From positions 310,001-374,000 of the forward strand of contig NZ_BOOP01000001.1 in assembly GCF_016863295.1 (NCBI RefSeq): a DNA stretch of 64,000 bases, given 5' to 3'. The notes below the pieces were generated by a model. That model had not been told where the DNA came from. It saw only the letters and a program-made list of their open reading frames with translations, and searched no databases. Each line of letters opens with the position of its first letter. Positions within the stretch are counted from its first letter, which is position 1. The position numbers were made by a program, and so were the translations under genes. Below, piece after piece: positions 1 to 7,925 of the stretch. This DNA comes from Planotetraspora phitsanulokensis. GTDB lineage: Bacteria > Actinomycetota > Actinomycetes > Streptosporangiales > Streptosporangiaceae.

Positions 1-548
1 CCGGCATTCCGTTCACGACGTCGGAGTCGATCTACAAGGCGTACGCGCTGGTCAGGAACCTCGACAAGTTCCAGGGCAAGTCCCGCCTGTGGGTCGTGCC
101 GTTCGGCAAGGCCCAGCAGTCGATCAGGGCGTCGGGCCAGGACCGGCTCGCCATGATCGCCCAGCGGCGGCTGATGCTGAAGACGGCCGAGGAGGTGGCC
201 CACCGGATCCACGCCGAGGCGCTCGTCACGGGCGACTCGCTCGGTCAGGTCTCCTCCCAGACGCTGACGAACATCACCGCGCAGGACAACGCCGTCGACC
301 TGCCGATCCTCCGGCCCCTCATCGGGCTGGACAAGACCGAGATCATCGCGGAGGCGCGGCGGATCGGCACCCTGGAGATCTCCGAGCTTCCCGATGAGGA
401 CTGCTGCACGCTGCTGGCTCCCCGTTCCGCCGAGACCCGGGCCAAGATCGAGGACCTGAAGCTGATCGAGAAGCGCCTGGACGCCGAAGACCTGGCATCC
501 CAGCTGGCCGACTCCATCCGCCCCTACCGCCTGGACGCCGACACCTGA
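1..548 (+). CDS. thiI: tRNA 4-thiouridine synthase ThiI, C-terminal part (5' truncated by window)
   Basis: The reading frame is open from base 3 and ends at TGA 546-548; the start lies outside the window. What is visible is the C-terminal part of the PP-loop (AANH) ATP-pyrophosphatase domain. The segment LVTGDSLGQVSSQT and the PDEDCCTLLAP motif are typical of ThiI, which adenylates tRNA uridine-8 and transfers sulfur to it, and in some bacteria also supplies sulfur for thiamine thiazole. No rhodanese domain follows, so this is the short ThiI type. The gene converges on aroF, with an inverted repeat between them. Family assignment is firm; whether it also serves the thiamine genes at 15-20 kb is unknown. 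Confidence 0.85.
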   Translation, partial: GIPFTTSESIYKAYALVRNLDKFQGKSRLWVVPFGKAQQSIRASGQDRLAMIAQRRLMLKTAEEVAHRIHAEALVTGDSLGQVSSQTLTNITAQDNAVDLPILRPLIGLDKTEIIAEARRIGTLEISELPDEDCCTLLAPRSAETRAKIEDLKLIEKRLDAEDLASQLADSIRPYRLDADT

Positions 549-579
549 TTCGTTGTGATCACGCCACCTCGATTTGGTT

Positions 580-647
580 GTGATCATGCACAGGTTCGGC
601 GATGTGCGCAGGTCAATCCACGCATTACCGAGCCTGTGCATGATCAC
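580..647. repeat. 20-bp inverted repeat with GTGATCATGCAC arms between thiI and aroF
   Basis: Two 20-base arms (580-599 and 628-647) are complementary along their whole length with a single G-U pair, around a 28-base loop. It lies between the 3' ends of convergent thiI and aroF, so it could act as a bidirectional terminator, but no T-run follows either arm. The palindromic TGATCATGC core recurs in a second inverted repeat at 9257-9315, which suggests a dispersed repeat family. Confidence 0.75.
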
Positions 648-665
648 CCGAGAGAGGGGGGTGGA

Positions 666-1691
666 TCAGGCGCCTTGGGCGAGGGTTCGGGACATGAGCT
701 TGGGGAACTCCTGCATGATCATGGCGAGCTCGTCCAGGTCGCCGTTCACCAGAGCCTGCGGGCCGTCGCACAGGGCCTGCTCGGGATGCGGGTGGACGTC
801 GATGATCACTCCGTCCGCCCCGACGGCGATGGCAGCCCGGGTGAGGGGCAGCACGAGGTCCCGGCGGCCGCCCGAGTGGGACGGGTCGATGATGACCGGA
901 AGGTGCGACAACCGCTGCACCACCGGCACCGCCGAGATGTCCAGGGTGTTGCGGGTCGCCGTCTCGTAGGTCCTGATGCCCCGCTCGCACAGCACGATGT
1001 CGAGGTTGCCCCGCTGCGCGATGTACTCGGCCGCCATCAGCCATTCCTCGATCGTGGCGGTCATGCCCCGCTTGAGCATGACCGGCTTGCCCGCGGCGCC
1101 CACGGCCTGGAGCAGCGCGAAGTTCTGGGCGTTGCGGGTCCCCACCTGCAGCATGTCCGCGTAGGAGGCGACCAGCGCCACGTCGTGGGCGTCGACCACC
1201 TCGGTGACGATCGGCAGGCCGGTCTGCTCCCGGACGTCCGCGAGGATGCGCAGGCCCTTCTCGCCGAGCCCCTGGAAGGCGTACGGCGAGGTCCTCGGCT
1301 TGAACGCCCCGCCGCGCAGCAGGGTCGCGCCCGCCGCCTTCGCCATCTTGGCGGCCTCGAGGGTCTGTGCCGGGGTCTCGACCGCGCACGGGCCGGCGAT
1401 GAGGGTGACGGTGTCCGGGCCGATCGGGACCCCGCGCACGGTCACGGTGGACCGTTCGGGATGGTTGTCCCTGCTGACCAGCTTGTACGGCGTGGAGACG
1501 CGCACCACGTCGGCCACGCCGGCCAGTCCCCGGAGGTTCAGCGCCGCGAACCGCTCCACGTCGCCGATCAGTCCGATGATCGTGCGGCTCACTCCGCGGC
1601 TGACGAAGGCCTCGCCCCCGGCGGAGGCGACGACGGCGACGACCGACTCGATGTCGTCCTGTGTGGCCCCGGGGGCCATGACGATGACCAT
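666..1691 (-). CDS. aroF: 3-deoxy-7-phosphoheptulonate (DAHP) synthase, type I-beta
   Basis: 341 residues. It condenses phosphoenolpyruvate with erythrose 4-phosphate, the first step of the shikimate pathway. Residues about 1-70 form the ferredoxin-like regulatory domain found in AroAIb enzymes; the TIM barrel follows, with IAGPCAVE (near residue 97), LLRGGAFKPRTSP, VGTRNAQN, LKRG and IDPSHSGG motifs. ATG at 1691 is preceded by AAGGAG. Length is normal for the subgroup (about 340). The gene stands alone and diverges from the molybdoenzyme gene at 1999. A strong hairpin lies in its presumed leader, so transcription attenuation is possible. Function is secure; the allosteric effector cannot be read from sequence. 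Confidence 0.95.
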   Translation of the reverse strand: MVIVMAPGATQDDIESVVAVVASAGGEAFVSRGVSRTIIGLIGDVERFAALNLRGLAGVADVVRVSTPYKLVSRDNHPERSTVTVRGVPIGPDTVTLIAGPCAVETPAQTLEAAKMAKAAGATLLRGGAFKPRTSPYAFQGLGEKGLRILADVREQTGLPIVTEVVDAHDVALVASYADMLQVGTRNAQNFALLQAVGAAGKPVMLKRGMTATIEEWLMAAEYIAQRGNLDIVLCERGIRTYETATRNTLDISAVPVVQRLSHLPVIIDPSHSGGRRDLVLPLTRAAIAVGADGVIIDVHPHPEQALCDGPQALVNGDLDELAMIMQEFPKLMSRTLAQGA

Positions 1692-1792
1692 GTGACGCTC
1701 CTTCTGACTCCGCGCCGCGGACTGACTCCGTGCGACGGAAACCCGGTGGGACTCGGTGGAACCCGTGATCTGTGGAACCCGTGAAAACGCAG

Positions 1793-1824
1793 AAGGCCCC
1801 GGATCCTTTCGGACCCGGGGCCTT
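1793..1824 (-). promoter_or_regulatory. candidate attenuator hairpin in the aroF leader
   Basis: A perfect 10-bp stem (1793-1802 with 1815-1824) with a smaller inner stem sits about 100 bases upstream of the aroF ATG, in a 307-bp region between divergent genes. A terminator there makes no sense for an upstream gene, because none points toward it. On the minus strand it is followed by CTGCGTTTTC, a weak U-tract. A 10-codon ORF (GTG 1872 to TGA 1840, MRTDRLHVLR) ends 16 bases before it, but it has no Trp, Phe or Tyr codons. A 12-base direct repeat (1756-1767, 1772-1783) lies between hairpin and gene. Confidence 0.45.
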
Positions 1825-1998
1825 CGTTCGCCTTGGCTGTCAGCGCAGCACGTGGAGGCGATCGGTCCTCACGGGTCCGTCGCCATACCAAAACGAGAAA
1901 CTGCGCATGTCCCGCAATATATCCCATACATGGAAGCCCGCGTCCCCAGGCCATGGGGCCGTGGTGAGTGATCTACCCCTAGGTGACAGTATTGGTGC

Positions 1999-2610
1999 GT
2001 GCCGGAGATGTCTGAGGAGGAGAACCGCCTGCCCCCAGGGCAGCACATCGCACGAGGACGTCCCGTCATCCACTACGGCAGAGTGCCGACGTTCCGCCCG
2101 CTGACCTGGCGTTTCCAGGTGTTCGGGGCGACGGAGACCGGCCGGGTCCACGAGTTCACCTGGGACCAGTTCTCGGCTCTGCCCAGGACCTCGGTGATCG
2201 CCGACTTCCACTGTGTGACCAAGTTCTCGATCATGGGTTACGAGTGGGAGGGCGTTTCGGCCGCGGAGCTTCTGGCGCAGGTCCCTCCCGCGCCGGGCGT
2301 GCGTCACGTGATGATCTGGGCCGAGTACGGCTACAGCGCCAACGTCCGCATGGACGACTTCGCCCGGGAGACGACGCTGTTCGCCACCGACCTCGAGGGC
2401 AAGCAGCTGCCGCCGGAACGGGGGTTCCCTCTCCGGGCCGTGGTTCCCCACCTTTATGCATGGAAAAGCGTGAAATGGGCGCGCGGGATCGAGTACCTGA
2501 CGGAGGACAGGCGCGGTTTCTGGGAGGAACGCGGCTATCACAACGTCGGCGACCCCTGGTCGGAGCAGCGCTACTCATATCAGGAGGAGCCGGGCGACGG
2601 CCCTCTCTGA
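1999..2610 (+). CDS. sulfite-oxidase-like molybdopterin-dependent oxidoreductase
   Basis: 203 residues, the single-domain sulfite oxidase/MsrP-like fold that binds molybdopterin. The segment ADFHCVTKFS near residue 72 carries the conserved cysteine expected to ligate molybdenum, and the C-terminal half has the PLRAVVPHLYAWKSVKW stretch typical of cytoplasmic 'sulfite oxidase-like oxidoreductases' of actinobacteria. No Tat or Sec signal peptide and no dimerisation domain are present. The start may be GTG 1999 or the in-frame ATG 2008. Only 18 bases separate it from the histidine kinase gene, so they may be co-transcribed. The substrate is unknown. Confidence 0.8.
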   Translation: MPEMSEEENRLPPGQHIARGRPVIHYGRVPTFRPLTWRFQVFGATETGRVHEFTWDQFSALPRTSVIADFHCVTKFSIMGYEWEGVSAAELLAQVPPAPGVRHVMIWAEYGYSANVRMDDFARETTLFATDLEGKQLPPERGFPLRAVVPHLYAWKSVKWARGIEYLTEDRRGFWEERGYHNVGDPWSEQRYSYQEEPGDGPL

Positions 2611-2628
2611 GGCCCATGAGCCGTTACG

Positions 2629-3756
2629 GTGACCGGCGTGTCTGTTCTCGCCTGTCTGGGGCTGTGCGCCGTCACCGGAGCGCTCGGGTTCACCTTCGCG
2701 CGCGGGAGACCGGGCCGCGGTGAGCTCGCGGGGGAGCCGACCTATCTCGCCCTCCACATCGCCGGCCTGGCCGCGCCCTCACTCCGCGGCGGCCTGAACG
2801 GGAACTCCGCCCGCAAGGCCGTACGGCATCTGCGCACGTTGCTGGGGACCTCGGCCCTGGCCATCACCTCGGCCGAACGGGTGCTCGCCCGTGACGGGGA
2901 CGGCGTGCCCGACGACGACCGGGTGCTCACGGAGGTACGGGTCGTCATGATGGGCGGCCGCCCGCACGTGGTCGCGGGGGAGCCGAGCGCCGTGCTCGTG
3001 CCGCTGACGGTCGAGGGACGGATGATCGGCACGCTGGCGGTCTACGACGCCGAGGTCAGCGCCGTCCTGGTGCGCACGGCGACGGAGGTCGGCCGCTGGG
3101 TCTCCGGGCAGCTGGAGCTGGCCGAGCTGGACACCTCGCGCAGGCGCATGCTGGAGGCCGAGATGCGTGCGCTGCGGGCGCAGATCTCGCCCCACTTCGT
3201 CTACAACTCGCTGACGACGATCGCCTCGTTCGTCCGCACCGATCCGGAGCGGGCCCGCGAACTGCTGCTGGACTTCGCCGACTTCACCCGCTACGCCCTG
3301 CGCCGGGTGCGCGACTTCACGACGCTGGCCGACGAGCTGAGCTGCGTGGACCGCTACCTCCTGCTGGAGCGCGCGAGGTTCGGTGACCGCATGCGTTTCA
3401 CCGTCCAGGTGGCCCCGGAGGTGCTGCGGGTGCCGGTGCCGTTCCTCTGCCTGCAGCCTCTGGTCGAGAACGCCATCAAGCACGGCATGCCCGGAGAGGT
3501 CCGCGTGGTGATCAAGGACGCGGGCCCCGAGGCGCACATCCTGGTCGAGGACGACGGGATCGGGATGGATCCCGAGCACGTCAGAGCCGTCCTCGGAGAG
3601 GACGGGACGGCGGGGATCGGGCTGAGCAACGTCGACCTGCGCATGCGCCACATCTACGGCCACGATTACGGCCTGGTGGTTGACTCGGCTCCCGGCGAGG
3701 GGACGCGAATCCGGCTGAGAGTGCCCAAATGCCACTCCGCCCACAACGCGTCGTAG
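2629..3756 (+). CDS. LytS/YehU-type sensor histidine kinase
   Basis: 375 residues. A hydrophobic N-terminal segment (about 4-24) may anchor the protein in the membrane. Residues about 45-160 look like a GAF-type sensory domain. The His_kinase region begins near 180, with the phosphoacceptor in QISPHFVYN (His189). The ATPase domain has an N box (LVENAIKHG, Asn281), a G1 box (DDGIGM, 308-313) and a G2 box (GIGLSN). This is the family that pairs with LytTR regulators, and such a regulator follows after a short gap. GTG 2629 is used; GTG 2638 is possible. The signal sensed cannot be inferred. Confidence 0.9.
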   Translation: MTGVSVLACLGLCAVTGALGFTFARGRPGRGELAGEPTYLALHIAGLAAPSLRGGLNGNSARKAVRHLRTLLGTSALAITSAERVLARDGDGVPDDDRVLTEVRVVMMGGRPHVVAGEPSAVLVPLTVEGRMIGTLAVYDAEVSAVLVRTATEVGRWVSGQLELAELDTSRRRMLEAEMRALRAQISPHFVYNSLTTIASFVRTDPERARELLLDFADFTRYALRRVRDFTTLADELSCVDRYLLLERARFGDRMRFTVQVAPEVLRVPVPFLCLQPLVENAIKHGMPGEVRVVIKDAGPEAHILVEDDGIGMDPEHVRAVLGEDGTAGIGLSNVDLRMRHIYGHDYGLVVDSAPGEGTRIRLRVPKCHSAHNAS

Positions 3757-3822
3757 TCGCGATATCACGGATTGTCGACAGACGGCTTGCGCGGAGGGCG
3801 GGCCTCGGGGCACGGTGTGGCC

Positions 3823-4578
3823 ATGCTGCGCGTTCTCGCTGTCGACGACGAGGTCCCCGCCCTGTCCGAGCTCGCCTATCTCCTGCGCCAGGATGCCCGC
3901 GTGGAGCACGTCGCCATGGCGTCCGACGGGGGCGCCGCGCTCCAGGACATGGTCCAGATGATCGCCGCCGGGGAACGCCTCGACGGGGTCTTCCTCGACG
4001 TGCGCATGCCGGGCCTCGACGGCCTGGACCTCGCGCGGCTGATCGGCGGCTTCCCCTCTCCGCCGCGTCTCATCTTCGTCAGCGCCCATGACTGCGCCGT
4101 CCAGGCCTTCGAGCTGGAGGCCGTCGACTACCTGCTGAAGCCGGTACGCCCCGAGCGGCTGGCGGAGGCCGTACGGCGTCTGTGGGCCGCCGTGGCCCCC
4201 TCCACGGGCGAGGAGGCCGCCGACGTCATCCCGGTCGAGCTGGGCGGCCGGACGAAGTTCCTGGCCCAGCAGGACGTGTCCCACGCCGAGGCGCACGGCG
4301 ACTACGTCCGCCTCCACACGGCCGACTCCACCTACCTGGTCCGGATGTCGCTGGCGGCGCTCGAGCGGCGCTGGGGCGGTTCCGGCTTCATCCGGGCCCA
4401 TCGCAGCACGCTGGTGAACGCCAGGCACGTCAGCGAGCTGCGCTTCGACGCCGGCCGTGTGGTCCTCCAGGTCGGCTCCAAGGTGCTCCCGGTGAGCAGG
4501 CGGCACACCCGGCAGGTCCGTGAACAGCTGGTCCGTCAGTTCAGGACCGGTCCCGTGCCCGCCGGCGACCTCCGCTGA
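3823..4578 (+). CDS. LytTR-family response regulator
   Basis: About 251 residues from ATG 3823. The frame stays open upstream, but translation before this point is not receiver-like; GTG 3817 is a close alternative. The N-terminal receiver has the acidic pair VDDE near the start, the phospho-acceptor Asp in VFLDVRMPG, and the lysine of LLKPV. The C-terminal LytTR DNA-binding domain runs from about EAHGDYVRLHT to SRRHTRQVREQL, with the hallmark FIRAHRSTLVN. It forms a two-component system with the upstream LytS-type kinase. Target genes are unknown; no nearby operator was recognised. Confidence 0.92.
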   Translation: MLRVLAVDDEVPALSELAYLLRQDARVEHVAMASDGGAALQDMVQMIAAGERLDGVFLDVRMPGLDGLDLARLIGGFPSPPRLIFVSAHDCAVQAFELEAVDYLLKPVRPERLAEAVRRLWAAVAPSTGEEAADVIPVELGGRTKFLAQQDVSHAEAHGDYVRLHTADSTYLVRMSLAALERRWGGSGFIRAHRSTLVNARHVSELRFDAGRVVLQVGSKVLPVSRRHTRQVREQLVRQFRTGPVPAGDLR

Positions 4579-4859
4579 ACCCTGCGACGGCCTCCCAGGA
4601 GGCGTCGGGAGGCCGATGTGCAACAGGAGCGACCGTTCGTCGCATCCTGGACCCCGCTCATCGCGATTCGGCTCACCGCATGGCGCGAACTAGAGACCGC
4701 TCGTCCGAAGCCCCATCCGGCCGTGTGATTACGGCTCGTAGTCTTTCCCGCGTCGCAAGACACGCGGGGTAGTCATCAAAGTGAGCAGGTTGTCACCTTG
4801 GGGCTACCGGGCGGGCCCTACCGGGGGGGAGGGCCCGGCTCCGCGTAACGGGGGTCCGC
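4579..4859. other. intergenic region without recognisable gene
   Basis: This is the first part of a 683-bp gap between the convergent LytTR gene and nfo. I see no convincing coding frame, RNA gene or clear terminator in it. It runs directly into the hairpin-repeat array. Confidence 0.5.
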
Positions 4860-5127
4860 GGTAGCGGTCCGGCCATACGGGGGCGCCGGATCGCAGCGGG
4901 GAACACGGCGTCCGGGGGCGCCGTGATCAAAGGGATGCGGCGTCCGGGGGGCGCCGCGATCACAGGGTGGCGGTCCTGGGGCGCCGTCACCGGAGGTGGC
5001 GGTCCGGGGGGACGCCATCGTGTGAAGGCGGTCGCCGGGGGTGCCGCCATCACGAAGGGGCGGTGGTCCGGGGGGACACCGCGAGGAGGAAGGGCGACGG
5101 GACGGCGTCTGGGGGACGCCGTCCCCA
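4860..5127. repeat. array of about 7-8 degenerate ~30-nt hairpin-forming repeats
   Basis: Units begin near 4907, 4938, 4969, 4998, 5027, 5060 and 5102, with a more diverged one near 4864. Each is a GC-rich mini-hairpin of the type GGCGTCC-loop-GGCGCC or GGCGTC-loop-GACGCC. Spacings of 31, 31, 29, 29, 33 and 42 bases are not multiples of three, so no single frame reads the repeat consistently, and I treat it as non-coding. It lies between convergent genes and directly abuts a second repeat type. Confidence 0.75.
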
Positions 5128-5270
5128 TACGCGGGACGGCCGGACGACACGCGGGACCGTCAACGACACGCGGGACCATCAGACGACACGCGAGGCCGTC
5201 AGACGTACACACGAGGCCGTCAGACGTACACGCGAGATGGGCCGGACGACCTGCGGGACGGTCAGGCGCT
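5128..5270. repeat. about 7 tandem ~20-nt repeats spanning the nfo stop codon
   Basis: Read on the minus strand, units of 19-22 bases resemble GTCTGACGGTCCCGCGTGTC and repeat about seven times. The first copy contains the TGA stop of nfo (5264-5262). The two central copies (around 5200-5240) are almost identical; outer copies are degenerate. The pattern resembles replication slippage seeded at the 3' end of the gene. Similar stop-spanning arrays follow thiG and arcA. Confidence 0.8.
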
Positions 5271-6101
5271 CCGGAGCTTCTTGAGGAGCTCGATGTCCTC
5301 CCGGTGCTTTTCGCCCTTGCCCGGCGTCTCGATGCAGAGCGAGACCCCGGCGGCGACCGGATGACGCATGAGCTCGGCGAACGCCTGCGCGCCGATGTGC
5401 CCGGCCCCGATGTTCTCGTGCCGGTCCTTCTTCGAGCCGCACACGTCCTTGGAGTCGTTGGCGTGGATCAGCCGGAGACGGCCCGGGGCGACCTGGTGCA
5501 GCGCGTCGAGGGTGGCCGCCACCCCGTCGGGGGCGGCGAGGTCGTGACCGGCGGCGAACGCGTGGCAGGTGTCCAGGCAGATGCCGACCTTGGGGTGATG
5601 ATCGAGGGCCTCCAGGTAGGGGCCGAGATCCTGCACCGTGGCGCAGAGCATCCGGCCCTGCCCGGCCATGGGCTCGAGCAGCAGGTCGGGCCCGTCCTCG
5701 TCCACCTCGTCGAGGAGGGGCAGCAGGTGCTCGCGCACCTGGCGCATGGCGTCCTCGCGCGACTGGCTGACGGCCGACCCGGTGTGGACGACCACGCCGC
5801 GAGCGCCGACCTGCGCCGCGCGGCGCAGCGTGTGGCGGGTCACCGCGACCGAGTTCTCGAGCGTCGCCGCAGTGGGCGAGCCGAAGTTGATCAGGTAGTT
5901 GGCGTGGACGAAGGTCTGCACGCTCGACGCGGCCAGCTTTTCGTCCTCGGCCGGGGTGCCCACGCTGAGCGCCCAGCCCCGCGGGTTGGTGACGAAGACC
6001 TGAATCATCTCCGCACCGATCTCGGCGGCGTATTTCAGCCCTCCGGTCGCCAGGCCCCCCGTGACGAACACGTGCCCGCCGATGAGATTCGTTGAAGTCA
6101 T
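5262..6101 (-). CDS. nfo: deoxyribonuclease IV (AP endonuclease, endonuclease IV family)
   Basis: 279 residues from ATG 6101. It cleaves DNA 5' to abasic sites in base-excision repair. The TIM-barrel metal-binding elements are visible: IGGHVF at the start, FVHANYLIN, VVVHTGS, LLLEPMAGQG, CLDTCHAFAAGHD, IHANDSKD, and KKDRHENIGAGHIG, with a terminal CIETPGKG. The frame is open up to 6185, but those extra codons are not family-like. It converges with the LytTR gene across a repeat-rich gap. No SOS-type box was seen upstream. Confidence 0.95.
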   Translation of the reverse strand: MTSTNLIGGHVFVTGGLATGGLKYAAEIGAEMIQVFVTNPRGWALSVGTPAEDEKLAASSVQTFVHANYLINFGSPTAATLENSVAVTRHTLRRAAQVGARGVVVHTGSAVSQSREDAMRQVREHLLPLLDEVDEDGPDLLLEPMAGQGRMLCATVQDLGPYLEALDHHPKVGICLDTCHAFAAGHDLAAPDGVAATLDALHQVAPGRLRLIHANDSKDVCGSKKDRHENIGAGHIGAQAFAELMRHPVAAGVSLCIETPGKGEKHREDIELLKKLRSA

Positions 6102-6238
6102 GATGCGTCCAGCGTAATGTCGGCCCCTTTGTGGCCGCTCCCTTTGTGTCAACGTACAAACCGGCGCGGGTGCGGGGGCCGCCACTTGGGAGTTCCCGCT
6201 GCTGGACCAGGCCCGCGCAGGGTTGTCTACTTGCTGCC

Positions 6239-6712
6239 ATGCGTGAACTCAGCCGGCAGGAACTGCGCTCCTGCTGCGCGTCCGCCGCCTGGGTGTCGGC
6301 GGTCGCGCGGCGGGGGCCGTACCGGGACCTCGCCGGGCTCGTCGACGCGGGGGAGGCGGCGATCGCCGGCCTGACCTGGGCCGATGTCGAGGAGGCGCTC
6401 GCGGCGCACCCCCGGATCGGTGAACGCCCGGCCGGGGACGGCAGGGAGGCGGCCTGGTCGAGGAGCGAGCAGTCAGGGACCGCGGCGGCCGACCAGGCGG
6501 TTCTCGACGCCATCCGGGAGGGCAACGCCGCCTACGAGGAGCGGTTCGGGCACGTCTACCTGGTCTGCGCGACCGGCCGAAGTGCCGGGGACATGCTGGC
6601 CTTCCTGCGCGAACGGCTGGCGGGCGACGAGGAGTCCGAACGGAAGATCGTCCGTGAGGAGCTGAACGCGATCGTGAAGCTGAGGCTGGCGAAGCTGTGG
6701 GAGGGCCGATGA
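6239..6712 (+). CDS. uraD: OHCU decarboxylase (2-oxo-4-hydroxy-4-carboxy-5-ureidoimidazoline decarboxylase)
   Basis: 157 residues from ATG 6239. It converts OHCU to S-allantoin, the last step of urate breakdown to allantoin. The AHPRIGE motif carries the catalytic His and Glu of the family, and the C-terminal half has NAAYEERFGHVYLVCATGRS followed by the usual EL-N-I-KLRL helix. It opens a plus-strand purine-degradation operon and overlaps hiuH by ATGA (6709-6712), implying translational coupling. The frame is open further upstream, but ATG 6239 matches the family N-terminus. Confidence 0.93.
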   Translation: MRELSRQELRSCCASAAWVSAVARRGPYRDLAGLVDAGEAAIAGLTWADVEEALAAHPRIGERPAGDGREAAWSRSEQSGTAAADQAVLDAIREGNAAYEERFGHVYLVCATGRSAGDMLAFLRERLAGDEESERKIVREELNAIVKLRLAKLWEGR

Positions 6713-7056
6713 GCCTGTCCACCCACGTGCTCGACACCGCCACGGGACGGCCCGCCCCCGGCCTGTTCGTACGGCTCTCGCGCCGCGCGCCGCACGGGTT
6801 CGTGCCGGTCGCCGAGGGGCGGACCGACGGCGACGGCCGCATCCGCGAGTGGTCGCCCCTGGGCCGCGAGTGGATCGCCGACGGCGACCCCCGTCCCGGG
6901 ACCTACCGGCTGGTGTTCGACACGGCCGCCTATCTCGGGCAGGACGCCTTCTTCCCCGAGGTCAGCATCGTCTTCACCATTCGCGACGCCGGGGAGCACC
7001 ACCACGTTCCGCTGCTGCTCAGCCCGTTCGCGTACTCGACCTATCGGGGGAGCTAG
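6709..7056 (+). CDS. hiuH: 5-hydroxyisourate hydrolase (transthyretin-like)
   Basis: 115 residues, starting at the ATG that overlaps the uraD stop. It opens the ring of 5-hydroxyisourate, the uricase product, to give OHCU. The family signatures are present: LSTHVLDTATGRPA at the N-terminus and the C-terminal YRGS tetrapeptide (…FAYSTYRGS), which closes the active site. Its position between uraD and uricase gives all three enzymes of the urate-to-allantoin route side by side. Confidence 0.95.
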   Translation: MSLSTHVLDTATGRPAPGLFVRLSRRAPHGFVPVAEGRTDGDGRIREWSPLGREWIADGDPRPGTYRLVFDTAAYLGQDAFFPEVSIVFTIRDAGEHHHVPLLLSPFAYSTYRGS

Positions 7057-7057
7057 C

Positions 7058-7921
7058 GTGATCATCTTGGGTCCCAACAGGTACGGCAAGGCCGAGACGA
7101 GGGTGGTGCGGGTCACCAGGCACGGCGACGCCCACCACATCAAGGACGTCAACGTCAGCACCTCGCTGTCGGGCGACATGGCCGAGGTGCATCTCAGCGG
7201 GGACAACTCGGCGGTGCTGGCCACCGACACGCAGAAGAACACGGTCCACGCGTTCGCCAAGAAGCACGGCGTCGGCGCGATCGAGGACTTCGCCCTGCTC
7301 CTGGCCCGCCATTTCGTGGACTCCCAGCCGACCGTGCACCACGCGCGGGTCGCGATCGAGGAGTACTCCTGGGAGCGCAACGGCGACTCCGGGCACTCCT
7401 TCGTCCGGTCGGGCAGGGAGACCCGCACCTGCGTGGCCCACTACGACGGCTCCCAGGCGTGGGTCGTCTCGGGGCTGACCGGCCTGGTCGTCCTCAACAC
7501 CACGAACTCGGAGTTCTGGGGCTACATCAAGGACGAGTACACGACGCTGCCGGAGACCCGCGACCGGATCCTCGCCACCGCCGTCGACGCCGCCTGGCGG
7601 CACGCCGCCCCGGACGGCGACGCCTTCGACAAGTCGTACGAGAACGCCCGGCAGGCGCTGCTCGCGGCCTTCGGCGGAACCTACAGCCTCTCCCTGCAGC
7701 AGACGCTCTACGCCATGGGGTCCCGCGTGCTGAACGACTGCCCCGAGATCTGCGAGGTACGGCTCTCGCTGCCCAACAGGCACCACTTCCTCGTCGACCT
7801 GTCGCCGTTCGGCCTGGACAACGAGGACGAGGTCTACTTCGCCGCCGACCGGCCGTACGGGCTCATCGAGGGGGCGGTCCTGCGGGACGACGCCCCCGCC
7901 GCCGGACCGGCCTGGGAGTAG
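7058..7921 (+). CDS. uox: urate oxidase (uricase)
   Basis: 287 residues from GTG 7058, one base after the hiuH stop. This cofactor-free enzyme oxidises urate to 5-hydroxyisourate. Two tunnelling-fold halves are present, with NRYGKAETRVVRVTRHGD at the N-terminus, the catalytic Lys/Thr/His elements (YGKAE, ATDTQKNT) and, in the second half, LPNRHHFLVDLSPFG and NEDEVYF. Length is typical (about 290-300). It sits in the operon uraD-hiuH-uox. Confidence 0.96.
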   Translation: MIILGPNRYGKAETRVVRVTRHGDAHHIKDVNVSTSLSGDMAEVHLSGDNSAVLATDTQKNTVHAFAKKHGVGAIEDFALLLARHFVDSQPTVHHARVAIEEYSWERNGDSGHSFVRSGRETRTCVAHYDGSQAWVVSGLTGLVVLNTTNSEFWGYIKDEYTTLPETRDRILATAVDAAWRHAAPDGDAFDKSYENARQALLAAFGGTYSLSLQQTLYAMGSRVLNDCPEICEVRLSLPNRHHFLVDLSPFGLDNEDEVYFAADRPYGLIEGAVLRDDAPAAGPAWE

Positions 7922-7925
7922 CGCC

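Noticed and set aside
555-1784. 409-codon plus-strand frame covering the aroF region
   Set aside because: No family resemblance and opposite to a complete DAHP synthase.
1840-1872. Classical aromatic-amino-acid leader peptide for aroF
   Set aside because: The 10-codon ORF has no Trp, Tyr or Phe codon; only the hairpin is retained as a candidate.
4860-5270. Possible CRISPR array
   Set aside because: Repeats are directly abutting and degenerate, without unique spacers, and no cas genes are near.
4793-5284. Proline- or arginine-rich repeat-containing frames on both strands in the nfo-LytTR gap
   Set aside because: Repeat spacing is not a multiple of three and all frames look equally repetitive, so this is better explained as non-coding repeat DNA.
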